Shown one piece after another: positions 36,616 through 44,635 of a stretch of 64,000 nt of DNA. Both the position numbers and the translations under genes were made by a program. This stretch comes from Nostoc sp. NIES-4103 (GTDB lineage Bacteria > Cyanobacteriota > Cyanobacteriia > Cyanobacteriales > Nostocaceae): contig NZ_AP018288.1 in NCBI RefSeq assembly GCF_002368335.1, positions 3,491,044 through 3,555,043 of the forward strand, written 5' to 3'. The first letter of the stretch is position 1; each line of letters begins with the position of its first letter. The notes under the pieces were generated by a model, which searched no databases, was not told the origin of the DNA, and worked only from the letters and a program-made list of their open reading frames with translations.

Positions 36616-37503
36616 TTGCGTAGTTCGCTGACAAATAACTATAAATTAAATCTGATTCAATGGTATCCAGGGCATATTGCCAAAGCTGAAAAGAATCTCA
36701 AAGAACAGCTTTCACGGGTAGATGTGGTACTTGAAGTACGAGATGCTCGGATTCCTTTGGCGACACACCATCCCCAAATGAGTGAGTGGGTGGGGAGTAA
36801 AACGCGAATTTTGGTGTTGAATCGAGTAGATATGATTACTCCCCAAGTGCGATCGCTTTGGGTAGACTATTTCAAAGCTCACAAAGAAGTGCCTTATTTT
36901 ACCAATGCCCAACAAGGTCAAGGCGTAGTGGCAATTTCCAAAGCAGCACAAGCCGCTGGAGTAGAACTCAATCAAAGAAGACGCGATCGCGGCATGTTAC
37001 CCCGTCCAGTGCGGGCTGTGGTTATAGGTTTTCCCAATGTTGGTAAATCAGCCTTAATTAACCGTTTGTTGGGACGACGTGTGGTAGAAAGTGCAGCTCG
37101 TCCTGGGGTAACTCGTTCTTTACGTTGGGTGCGAATTTCCGAACAATTGGAATTACTAGATGCTCCTGGTGTCATCCCTGCAAAATTAGAAAATCAGGAT
37201 GCTGCTTTGAAATTAGCGATTTGTGACGATATTGGTCAAGCATCTTACGATAATCAACTCGTAGCATCTGCCTTTGTAGATTTACTGAATGAACTCCAAG
37301 CTACGGCTCCTGATTTATTACCACAACTTCCATTACAAACACGTTACGAACTAGACTCCACAGACTATACAGGAGAATCATACTTACATGCTTTAGCAGA
37401 GCATCGTTACAAAGGTGACGTAGAAAGAGCCGCTAGGCAACTTTTAACAGATTTTCGTAAAGGATTATTGGGTACTATACCTTTGGAATTACCTGTTAAT
37501 TAG
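36616..37503 (+). CDS. rbgA: Ribosome biogenesis GTPase RbgA (YlqF)
   Basis: Circularly permuted GTPase: the G4 motif NRVD comes before G1 GFPNVGKS, followed by G2-region RPGVTRS and G3 DAPG. The N-terminal IQWYPGHIAKAEKNLKEQL is the signature of the YlqF/RbgA family, which helps late 50S assembly. No ATG is available. GGAGG (36603-36607) lies 8 nt before the TTG at 36616, which I take as the start; the upstream TTG at 36601 is less likely. The C-terminal domain of ~60 residues is short but complete for cyanobacteria. It is probably monocistronic. Confidence 0.9.
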   Translation: MRSSLTNNYKLNLIQWYPGHIAKAEKNLKEQLSRVDVVLEVRDARIPLATHHPQMSEWVGSKTRILVLNRVDMITPQVRSLWVDYFKAHKEVPYFTNAQQGQGVVAISKAAQAAGVELNQRRRDRGMLPRPVRAVVIGFPNVGKSALINRLLGRRVVESAARPGVTRSLRWVRISEQLELLDAPGVIPAKLENQDAALKLAICDDIGQASYDNQLVASAFVDLLNELQATAPDLLPQLPLQTRYELDSTDYTGESYLHALAEHRYKGDVERAARQLLTDFRKGLLGTIPLELPVN

Positions 37504-37793
37504 GGAATTGGGAATTGGGAATTGGGAATTGGGAATTGGTGAGCCAGCGCGGCCAAGAGGGGGTTTCCCCCATGAGCGACTGGCGATCTTCGTAGCGTTA
37601 GCGACGAAGGAGCGTCACCCGAAGGGGAATTGGGAATTGGGAATTGGGAATTGGTAATTGGTAATTGGTAATTGGTTACTCTCCCTCATCCCCCTCATCG
37701 TCCTCATCTCCCCATCTCCCCATCTCCCCATCTCCCCCACTCCCCCACTCCCTTGGCGTATACCCTAGCTTTTATGAAAGAGATATCACACTC
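37504..37793. repeat. Repeat-rich spacer
   Basis: GGGAATT(G) heptamers (~37504-37538 and 37622-37672) flank a GC-rich dispersed block (GCGCGGCCAAGAGGGGG..., ~37548-37620), followed by CATCTCCC/CTCCCCCA runs. An open frame that extends the cyclase upstream passes through this and is not credible. Confidence 0.7.
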
Positions 37794-39407
37794 ATGACTG
37801 AACTAACGTTACGCCTTCAACAGGGAGATACCGAAACATCGGTGACTGTGAATCAAGAGCAATTCATCATTGGTCGTTTGCCGGAATGTGATTTGTACCT
37901 ACCCTATGGAGGCGTTTCCCGCAAACATGCCCAGTTAGTGAAAATGGGTGATGGGATATGGATAATTGAGGATTTGGGCAGTAAAAACGGGACGCAAGTG
38001 AATCAAACTATTGTCACTACCAGCCAACAGTTATATCACGGCGATATTATTTGGCTGGGGAATGTGAACATGGTAGTGTTGTTTGCTAATGCTGCTACAG
38101 ATTTAGCAAATGATCATACAGTTGTTTCTGAAACCGAGCAAAGAACGATTTTTCGCAACGTCGAACAACTGCAACAACAATGGATAGAAGCTGATAGCAA
38201 AAATGGTGAAACCAGCAATAAAGACAAAACCATCGCCCGTCTCAAAGACTTGGTAGATATAGCCAAAAATCTATGTGCAGCAGCATCCATCGAAGAGATT
38301 TTCTTTCAGGTGCAACAAGTTGCCTTTCGTTACCTGAATAGTATTGACCGCTTGGCATTATTAGTTGATGTGAGTGGCAGCGGTCACTTAGAATTAGTCA
38401 ATGCTGGTAGTAGAAACTTTTATGAACAGCAATATTTAGCAACTAATGGCAATTGGATTAGTCGTAGTATCTGCCAAAATGTATTTGAGGCAAAACTCGC
38501 TGTTCAAACTGCTGATACTCATAAAGATGAACGTTTTGCTGGAGAACACAGTATTTTGGTCAAAGGCATTCGCAGCGCCATGGCAGTGCCTTTATGGGAT
38601 GAAAATAAAGTTGTGGGTGTTCTCTACGCCGATGGTCATATCTCTTCTTACCATTGGGAAAATGACGGCGAGGAAGAACTCAGCTTTTTTTCGGCTTTAG
38701 CAAACCTTGTTGCTTCTAGCGTACAACGTTGGCTCTTGGCAGAGAAACTCAAAACTGAAGAAGTCATTCGTCACCGGCTAGAACGCTATCATTCTCCATC
38801 TGTTGTACAGCAATTAATAGCTGTAGGCGGTTTGCCAGAAGGACGTTTAGCCCCCACAGAAACCGAAATTAGTATTTTGTTCGCTGATTTGGTTGGTTTT
38901 ACGGCGATTTCTGAAAGGTTAACACCAACTGCGATCGCTCAATTATTGAATAACTTATTTGAAGAGATGTTGCAAGAAGTGTTTGCCTGTGGCGGCACTT
39001 TGGATAAATATATTGGCGATTGTATTATGGCATTTTTTGGCGCTCCAGAACTGCAAGCAGATCATGCCGATCGCGCTACCGCCGCAGCTATTGGTATGCT
39101 CACTCGTCTTAAACATCTCAATGCCAATAATTTTTGGCAAGAACCCCTACAATTACGCATTGCGATTAATAGTGGTAAAGCCGTTGTCGGAGATGTCGGT
39201 AGTTCCCAAAGAGTAGACTATACAGCATTAGGAGCTACGATTAATCTCGCCGCCCGCATGGAAGCAGTTTGTCCTCCCGGCGAATGCGTCATTAGTGAAG
39301 TTACCCATACAATGATTTCAAAATCTCAGGATTTTTATGAAATGGGCGATTATCGTTTCAAAGGTATTGATCGATTAGTGAAAGTTTATCAGACAAAATT
39401 GTATTGA
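37794..39407 (+). CDS. Class III adenylate cyclase with FHA and GAF domains
   Basis: Starting at 37794 (MTELTLRLQQGD) the protein has 537 residues. The FHA domain comes first (FIIGRLPECDLYLPYGGVSRKHAQL ... LGSKNGTQVN), which binds phosphothreonine. A GAF domain follows (~130-310), then the cyclase catalytic domain (EISILFADLVGFTAISERLTPTAIAQLLN). Both metal aspartates are present (FADLVG and YIGDCIM). The purine-selecting pair is Lys in LDKYIGD and Thr in DYTALGATINLAAR, which points to ATP and cAMP, as in Anabaena CyaB1. Transition-state Asn and Arg are in INLAAR. It is soluble. The FHA domain suggests control by a Ser/Thr kinase, of which one lies 5 kb downstream. Upstream in-frame codons run through repeats and are not used. 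Confidence 0.9.
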   Translation: MTELTLRLQQGDTETSVTVNQEQFIIGRLPECDLYLPYGGVSRKHAQLVKMGDGIWIIEDLGSKNGTQVNQTIVTTSQQLYHGDIIWLGNVNMVVLFANAATDLANDHTVVSETEQRTIFRNVEQLQQQWIEADSKNGETSNKDKTIARLKDLVDIAKNLCAAASIEEIFFQVQQVAFRYLNSIDRLALLVDVSGSGHLELVNAGSRNFYEQQYLATNGNWISRSICQNVFEAKLAVQTADTHKDERFAGEHSILVKGIRSAMAVPLWDENKVVGVLYADGHISSYHWENDGEEELSFFSALANLVASSVQRWLLAEKLKTEEVIRHRLERYHSPSVVQQLIAVGGLPEGRLAPTETEISILFADLVGFTAISERLTPTAIAQLLNNLFEEMLQEVFACGGTLDKYIGDCIMAFFGAPELQADHADRATAAAIGMLTRLKHLNANNFWQEPLQLRIAINSGKAVVGDVGSSQRVDYTALGATINLAARMEAVCPPGECVISEVTHTMISKSQDFYEMGDYRFKGIDRLVKVYQTKLY

Positions 39408-39766
39408 ATTGGGAATTGGGAATTGGGAATGGGGAACTCGGGGCCCCCACGACCGAGAGGGAGGAGCCACTGCGGTCTTGGGGTTTCCCCAAGTGGAGCA
39501 TGTGGCGTTGGGGATTAGGGGTAATTGGGAATGGGGAATTGTTATCAATCATCAGTTATCAATCATCAGTCATCAGTAAAATAACTAATTTTTCAATACA
39601 AATACATACCAAAATTGTATATTTTGTTTCTATTTTAATTGCGAAATTGTAATATCTAGCAACCACTTCTGAACTAAAAGACTAGAATTTGGGTGGTGGC
39701 TTCCCTAATGAATATGTGTAACACTAGGAAGCTACCTGAAGCTACTTTTTAACGGGAGGTCAGGCA
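39408..39766. other. Intergenic region with dispersed repeats
   Basis: It opens with GGGAATT heptamers and a GC-rich palindromic block (GGGGCCCCC ... GGGGTTTCCCC, ~39430-39495) like the one near 60010, then ATCAGTTATCA repeats and ~170 bp of AT-rich DNA that must contain the promoter of the next two genes. Confidence 0.6.
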
Positions 39767-41134
39767 ATGGCTATCGCCACCATTAATCCCGCCACTGGGG
39801 AAACGCTCAAAACCTTTGAGCCGCTCAAGGATGCAGAAATCGCCGCTAAACTGGATTTGGCTGGTGAGGCTTTTGAGCAGTATCGTCAGACTAGTTTTGA
39901 GGAGCGATCGCACTGGCTGTTGAAAGCTGCGGATATCTTAGAACAAGAAAAAGCAGACTTTGCTAAATTAATGACTCTGGAAATGGGTAAGCCTTTGAAG
40001 GCAGCAGTTTCAGAAGTCGAAAAATGTGCTACTGTCTGTCGCTTCTATGCCGAAGAAGCTGCTAATTTTCTAGCTGATGTGCCTGTGAAAACCGATGCAA
40101 GCCATAGTTTTGTGCGCTACCAACCATTAGGTGTAGTTCTCGCGGTGATGCCGTGGAATTTCCCTTTTTGGCAAGTGTTCCGCTTTGCTGCACCGGCACT
40201 GATGGCGGGTAATGTCGGCTTACTGAAACATGCTTCAAATGTGCCGCAGTGTGCTTTAGCAATAGAAGATATTATTCAACGGGCAGGTTTTCCCGCAGGT
40301 GTGTTTCAAACACTGTTGATAGGTGCTGCGAAAGTTGCTGACATCATGGCTGATGATCGGGTAAAAGCTGCTACCTTAACAGGAAGCGAACCAGCGGGTG
40401 CATCCCTCGCCGCCGCCGCCGGCAAACAAATTAAAAAAACCGTTTTGGAATTGGGAGGAAGTGATCCATTTATCGTATTACCAAGTGCTGATTTAGAGAC
40501 AGCAGTTACCACAGCTACTACAGCACGGATGTTGAATAACGGGCAATCTTGCATTGCAGCCAAACGTTTTATACTAGCAGAAGCGATCGCAGACAAGTTT
40601 GAAAAGCTGCTATTGGAAAAATTCGAGACGTTAAAAGTCGGCGATCCCATGGAATTAGACACCGACTTAGGCCCCTTAGCAACCCCTGATATTCTCCAAG
40701 ATTTAGACCAGCAAGTGCAAACCGCCCTGAAAAGTGGTGGAAAAGTCCTCACGGGTGGACATCCCTTATCAAATCGTCCTGGAAACTTTTATCCGCCAAC
40801 CATTGTCATAGATATTCCTCTTGATGCACCAATTGCCCAAGAAGAATTCTTTGGCCCGGTGGCTTTATTATTCCGTGTACCTGATATCGATGCTGCTATT
40901 AAACTCGCGAATGCTACACCCTTTGGCTTAGGTGCAAGTGCTTGGACAACCAACGATCAAGAACGCGATCGCCTGGTTGAGGAAATCGAAGCCGGTGCAG
41001 TATTTATCAACGGTTTAGTCAAATCAGACCCCCGCTTACCCTTTGGTGGTATTAAGCGTTCTGGCTATGGCAGAGAATTGAGTATCCAGGGTATACATGA
41101 ATTCGTCAATGTTAAGACTGTGTGGGTGAAGTAA
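39767..41134 (+). CDS. Succinate-semialdehyde dehydrogenase
   Basis: An aldehyde dehydrogenase of 455 residues with catalytic C262 (NNGQSCIAAKRF), general base E228 (LELGGSDP) and the MPWNFPFWQ cofactor-site segment. In cyanobacteria this protein works with 2-oxoglutarate decarboxylase, encoded next to it here, to turn 2-oxoglutarate into succinate and close the TCA cycle without 2-oxoglutarate dehydrogenase. It uses NAD(P)+; preference cannot be read with confidence. GGGAGG lies 9 nt before the ATG. The decarboxylase follows after 136 bp that include CCCCAGT repeats. Confidence 0.9.
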   Translation: MAIATINPATGETLKTFEPLKDAEIAAKLDLAGEAFEQYRQTSFEERSHWLLKAADILEQEKADFAKLMTLEMGKPLKAAVSEVEKCATVCRFYAEEAANFLADVPVKTDASHSFVRYQPLGVVLAVMPWNFPFWQVFRFAAPALMAGNVGLLKHASNVPQCALAIEDIIQRAGFPAGVFQTLLIGAAKVADIMADDRVKAATLTGSEPAGASLAAAAGKQIKKTVLELGGSDPFIVLPSADLETAVTTATTARMLNNGQSCIAAKRFILAEAIADKFEKLLLEKFETLKVGDPMELDTDLGPLATPDILQDLDQQVQTALKSGGKVLTGGHPLSNRPGNFYPPTIVIDIPLDAPIAQEEFFGPVALLFRVPDIDAAIKLANATPFGLGASAWTTNDQERDRLVEEIEAGAVFINGLVKSDPRLPFGGIKRSGYGRELSIQGIHEFVNVKTVWVK

Positions 41135-41196
41135 TTAGGGAATGGGGATTGGGTATTAGGGATTGGGGATTAGGTATTGGGTATTAAAAAACTCTT

Positions 41197-41238
41197 CCCC
41201 AGTCCCCAGTCCCCAGTCCCCAGTCCCCAGTCCCCAGT
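41197..41238. repeat. STRR1-type heptamer repeat (CCCCAGT x6)
   Basis: Six exact tandem copies of CCCCAGT between the two TCA-bypass genes. This heptamer is the known STRR1 family of heterocystous cyanobacteria. Confidence 0.9.
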
Positions 41239-41270
41239 CCCCATATTTTTATTGTGAGTAAGGAAATAAA

Positions 41271-42914
41271 ATGAATACAGCTGAATTGTTGGTGCAGTGC
41301 CTAGAAAATGAAGGTGTGCAATACGTTTTTGGACTTCCTGGCGAAGAAAATCTGCACGTTTTAGAAGCACTTAAACATTCTTCCATAAAATTTATTACTA
41401 CTCGTCATGAACAGGGTGCAGCATTCATGGCGGATGTCTATGGACGCTTAACAGGTAAAGCCGGAGTCTGTCTTTCTACCCTTGGGCCTGGGGCTACTAA
41501 CTTAATGACTGGGGTGGCAGATGCTAACCTCGATGGTGCGCCTTTGGTGGCAATCACTGGTCAAGTGGGAACAGATAGAATGCACATTGAATCTCATCAA
41601 TATTTAGATTTGGTGGCAATGTTTGCACCCGTGACTAAGTGGAATAAGCAGATTGTCAGACCGAGTATTACACCAGAAGTTGTGCGAAAAGCATTCAAGC
41701 GATCGCAAAGTGAAAAACCTGGTGCTGTTCACATCGATTTACCAGAAAATATTGCTGCTATGCCTGTCGAAGGCAAACCTTTGCGTAAAGATGAAATTGA
41801 AAAAACTTATGCATCTTTTGCTAGCATTCGGGCAGCAGCAGCAGTTATTTCTCAGGCAGTTAACCCAATTATCTTAGTAGGAAACGGTGCAATTCGCGCT
41901 CAAGCAAGTGATGCCGTGACGCAATTCGCCACCCAAATGAATATTCCTGTTGCCAATACATTCATGGGTAAAGGTGTGATTCCCTACACTCATCATTTAG
42001 CTTTGTGGTCAGTGGGATTACAACAAAGAGATTTCATTACCTGCGGCTTTGACAACACAGATTTAGTCATTGCCATTGGCTATGATTTAATCGAATTTTC
42101 TCCGAAAAAATGGAATCCTGATGGCAAAATTCCCATTGTACATATTGGGTTAAATCCAGCGGAGATTGATAGTAGTTATATTCCCCATGCCGAAGTCGTG
42201 GGAGATATTTCTGATTCTCTCTATGAAATCTTGAAACTGGCAGACCGTCAGGGTAAACCTAATCCTTTTGCTATTAGTTTACGGGGAAATATTCGTGCTG
42301 ATTATGAACAGTATGCCCATGATGAAGGTTATCCCATTAAGCCACAAAAATTAATTTATGACTTACGGCAAGTAATGGGGCCAGATGATATTGTCATCTC
42401 TGATGTTGGCGCACATAAAATGTGGATGGCGCGTCATTATCATTGCTATAGCCCTAATACTTGTATTATTTCCAATGGCTTTGCGGCCATGGGTATTGCC
42501 ATTCCTGGTGCTTTAGCAGCAAAACTAGTTTATCCTGACCGCAAAGTTGTAGCGGTGACTGGTGATGGCGGTTTTATGATGAATTGTCAGGAATTAGAAA
42601 CAGCATTGCGTGTTGGTACACCGTTTGTCACTTTAATTTTTAATGATGGTGGCTATGGGTTAATTGAGTGGAAACAAGAAAACCAATTTGGCAGAGGAAA
42701 TTCCTCATTTGTGCATTTTGGTAATCCTGATTTTGTCAAATTAGCCGAAAGTATGGGTTTAAAAGGTTATCGAGTGGAATCTACTCTTGATTTAATACCC
42801 GTACTTAAAGAAGCCCTTTCTCAAGATGTGCCTGCTGTGATTGATTGTCCTGTAGACTATCGGGAAAATCGCCTCTTTACCCAAAAAGCTGGCGAGTTGA
42901 GTTGTTCTGTGTAA
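41271..42914 (+). CDS. 2-Oxoglutarate decarboxylase (acetolactate-synthase-like ThDP enzyme)
   Basis: The 547-residue ThDP-dependent enzyme has the ThDP-activating E47 (TTRHEQGAAF), the central domain, and the ThDP/Mg motif GDGGFMMN...NDGGYG. By family it looks like the large subunit of acetolactate synthase, but pairing with the dehydrogenase gene and the length match the cyanobacterial 2-oxoglutarate decarboxylase, which makes succinate semialdehyde and CO2. No ALS small subunit is nearby. AAGGAA precedes the ATG. The function is inferred from synteny and known cyanobacterial pairs. Confidence 0.85.
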   Translation: MNTAELLVQCLENEGVQYVFGLPGEENLHVLEALKHSSIKFITTRHEQGAAFMADVYGRLTGKAGVCLSTLGPGATNLMTGVADANLDGAPLVAITGQVGTDRMHIESHQYLDLVAMFAPVTKWNKQIVRPSITPEVVRKAFKRSQSEKPGAVHIDLPENIAAMPVEGKPLRKDEIEKTYASFASIRAAAAVISQAVNPIILVGNGAIRAQASDAVTQFATQMNIPVANTFMGKGVIPYTHHLALWSVGLQQRDFITCGFDNTDLVIAIGYDLIEFSPKKWNPDGKIPIVHIGLNPAEIDSSYIPHAEVVGDISDSLYEILKLADRQGKPNPFAISLRGNIRADYEQYAHDEGYPIKPQKLIYDLRQVMGPDDIVISDVGAHKMWMARHYHCYSPNTCIISNGFAAMGIAIPGALAAKLVYPDRKVVAVTGDGGFMMNCQELETALRVGTPFVTLIFNDGGYGLIEWKQENQFGRGNSSFVHFGNPDFVKLAESMGLKGYRVESTLDLIPVLKEALSQDVPAVIDCPVDYRENRLFTQKAGELSCSV

Positions 42915-43184
42915 TCAAGTTAAGAGTTAGGAGTTAGGAGTTAGGAGTTATTTCTAACTCCTGATATCAATTAGAGATAAATATCTTTTTGTCCAATTTA
43001 CAGATAAAAAGGCAGTTATTTTTTATAATTTGCTTAAGTAATATTCTTAAAAATTACAATATGACATATTATGAATCGAATGGCATAAGCGTAGAACTTG
43101 TTAATCCTAACACAATACTCTTTCCTACTATAGTATATTCCATCCCCAAAAAAAATTGGGATTAATATCCCGATTAAATTCAAC

Positions 43185-44219
43185 GTGAGTATAAATCACA
43201 CTAGTTCAGATTATTTTTATCTGAACTACTTACAAGCTTTTATTCCAGAAATTTTGACATCAGATGGACAGATAATACAGGGACATTTAGTTACAGACGA
43301 ACTGGTTACTAATCAACAAAGTAAACAGCCAGATAGTAGCCAAGGTAGACAATTGGATTGGTGGAGAATTAGACCTAAATACCGTACAACTTTTTCTGTA
43401 ACTGCAAAGCTTTTTTGGCAAGATAATTTATTGAAACTAAAAATCCCTACTATTCCTGACTATCTTCTTGATAATTTTAGGTCTAATTCCTTTTGGTACT
43501 TCAATGCACTTGAAACGAAAACTTATCAGCTTCGATTTATTTTAAATACTGATATAAGGGAAACATATGTTTCAGGTTATAACATTAATCAAGAAGCAAT
43601 TGAACGACAAACTAGTTCAGACATATTGGCAACTCCGTGGGTCAATCTTCGTCTTGTTCAACCTTTATCTACTGACAGTAGTGCAATAGAAGTCGATAAT
43701 TTGAAATTCAAACTAGAAAAGCCTTCCTCTGTGTTATGGACTACCCCTCCTATGGAGATTGGAGCTAAAACGGATGTTCACCTAGGTATTCACGTTACTA
43801 ACAATACATCAACAGCTTTTCGCTTTTACCAAACAGGTTCTTTTGAGATCATTTTAATAGATAACTACGGTAAAAATATAAATTTTGTTAGCGACATAAT
43901 AAGACTTCAGCTAAGTCATAACCCAAAATATTACTTAGTAAAACCTGGAGAACATACGTTTTTTGATTTAAAAGGAATGGTTTTCTGGAATGATGAGCAG
44001 CTTCAACTTGCAATCCCTAATAAATCTTGTAATTACTTTACTGGAAAAGAAGCCTTTTATTACTTTCATAACCTCAAAATTGGCTATTCATATCATCTTC
44101 AACTCATATACCATGTTTCTGAATTGAGAGCTAAACGTCTACAAGAAAATTCCATTGAAACTGTTTGGAATGGTTGGATAGCTATGCCTCTTGTAGAATT
44201 TTGCTTTATTGAACCATAA
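43185..44219 (+). CDS. Uncharacterised protein with an internal duplication
   Basis: 344 residues, no signal peptide or membrane segment, starts with GTG. I do not recognise the family. Two halves look alike: TAKLFWQDNLLKLKIPT ... FWYFNALETKTYQLRFIL (~75-125) and GMVFWNDEQLQLAIPN ... FYYFHNLKIGYSYHLQLIY (~265-320), each ending in a VNLRLV/VEFCFI-like strand after a PWV or MPL turn. This suggests two related beta domains that may bind the same kind of ligand. The middle part (~170-250) contains IGAKTDVHLGIHVTN and is also beta-rich. It stands alone with AT-rich flanks, like an accessory gene. Confidence 0.7.
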   Translation: MSINHTSSDYFYLNYLQAFIPEILTSDGQIIQGHLVTDELVTNQQSKQPDSSQGRQLDWWRIRPKYRTTFSVTAKLFWQDNLLKLKIPTIPDYLLDNFRSNSFWYFNALETKTYQLRFILNTDIRETYVSGYNINQEAIERQTSSDILATPWVNLRLVQPLSTDSSAIEVDNLKFKLEKPSSVLWTTPPMEIGAKTDVHLGIHVTNNTSTAFRFYQTGSFEIILIDNYGKNINFVSDIIRLQLSHNPKYYLVKPGEHTFFDLKGMVFWNDEQLQLAIPNKSCNYFTGKEAFYYFHNLKIGYSYHLQLIYHVSELRAKRLQENSIETVWNGWIAMPLVEFCFIEP

Positions 44220-44635
44220 AGTTAAAAATGTAAATGTAGTTAAATCCTCATCTTTACCTTTACATGGTTTGAATGCGCCCAATTTACGCATATAGCTTGG
44301 TGGACGCTTAGTATATGTGGAGTTTCTCGTAGTTGTGAAAAAACTGCACCTTAAAAAGAAAAAGGCTGCTATCTAGATGCCTAGCCAGGAAATCACCCTC
44401 CTGACTTGTATAAATAACTTTGTTGATATAGTCATTATCTAGCAAGGATGTTTCGCAGCAGTGGCAGTCTCAAACCTTTGCTATTACTATATAGATCCCG
44501 GACTTCAAAGAAAAAGAAGAAATCCGGGATCTATATAGTAAATTTTTGTTAATTTTTATAGATTTTTATATCAATCATTAAGAAGTTAGACTTGCATGGG
44601 CATATTAAGTATGCTTAACATTGCAAGAGAAACAA
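44220..44635. other. Intergenic region with a large palindrome
   Basis: Apart from the hairpin at 44484-44541 I see no gene. The kinase promoter must be in the last ~150 bp; AT-rich DNA follows the hairpin. Confidence 0.55.
44484..44541. repeat. 19-bp perfect inverted repeat
   Basis: TTACTATATAGATCCCGGA (44484-44502) and its exact complement (44523-44541) enclose a 20-base purine-rich loop. ATTTTTG follows on the plus strand, so it could also end transcription. The GATCCCGGACTTC-type palindrome is a dispersed type in this group. Confidence 0.75.

Noticed and set aside
37665..37793. N-terminal extension of the adenylate cyclase (SPSSPSSSSSPHLPISPSPP)
   Set aside because: It is a translation of CATCTCCC/CTCCCCCA repeats; the ATG at 37794 fits the FHA domain start.
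37794..39407. Loss of the usual Asp in the IGDTVN-type segment of the cyclase, first read as an inactive site
   Set aside because: The purine-selecting position is the Thr of DYTALGAT, as in other Lys/Thr adenylate cyclases, so the site looks complete.
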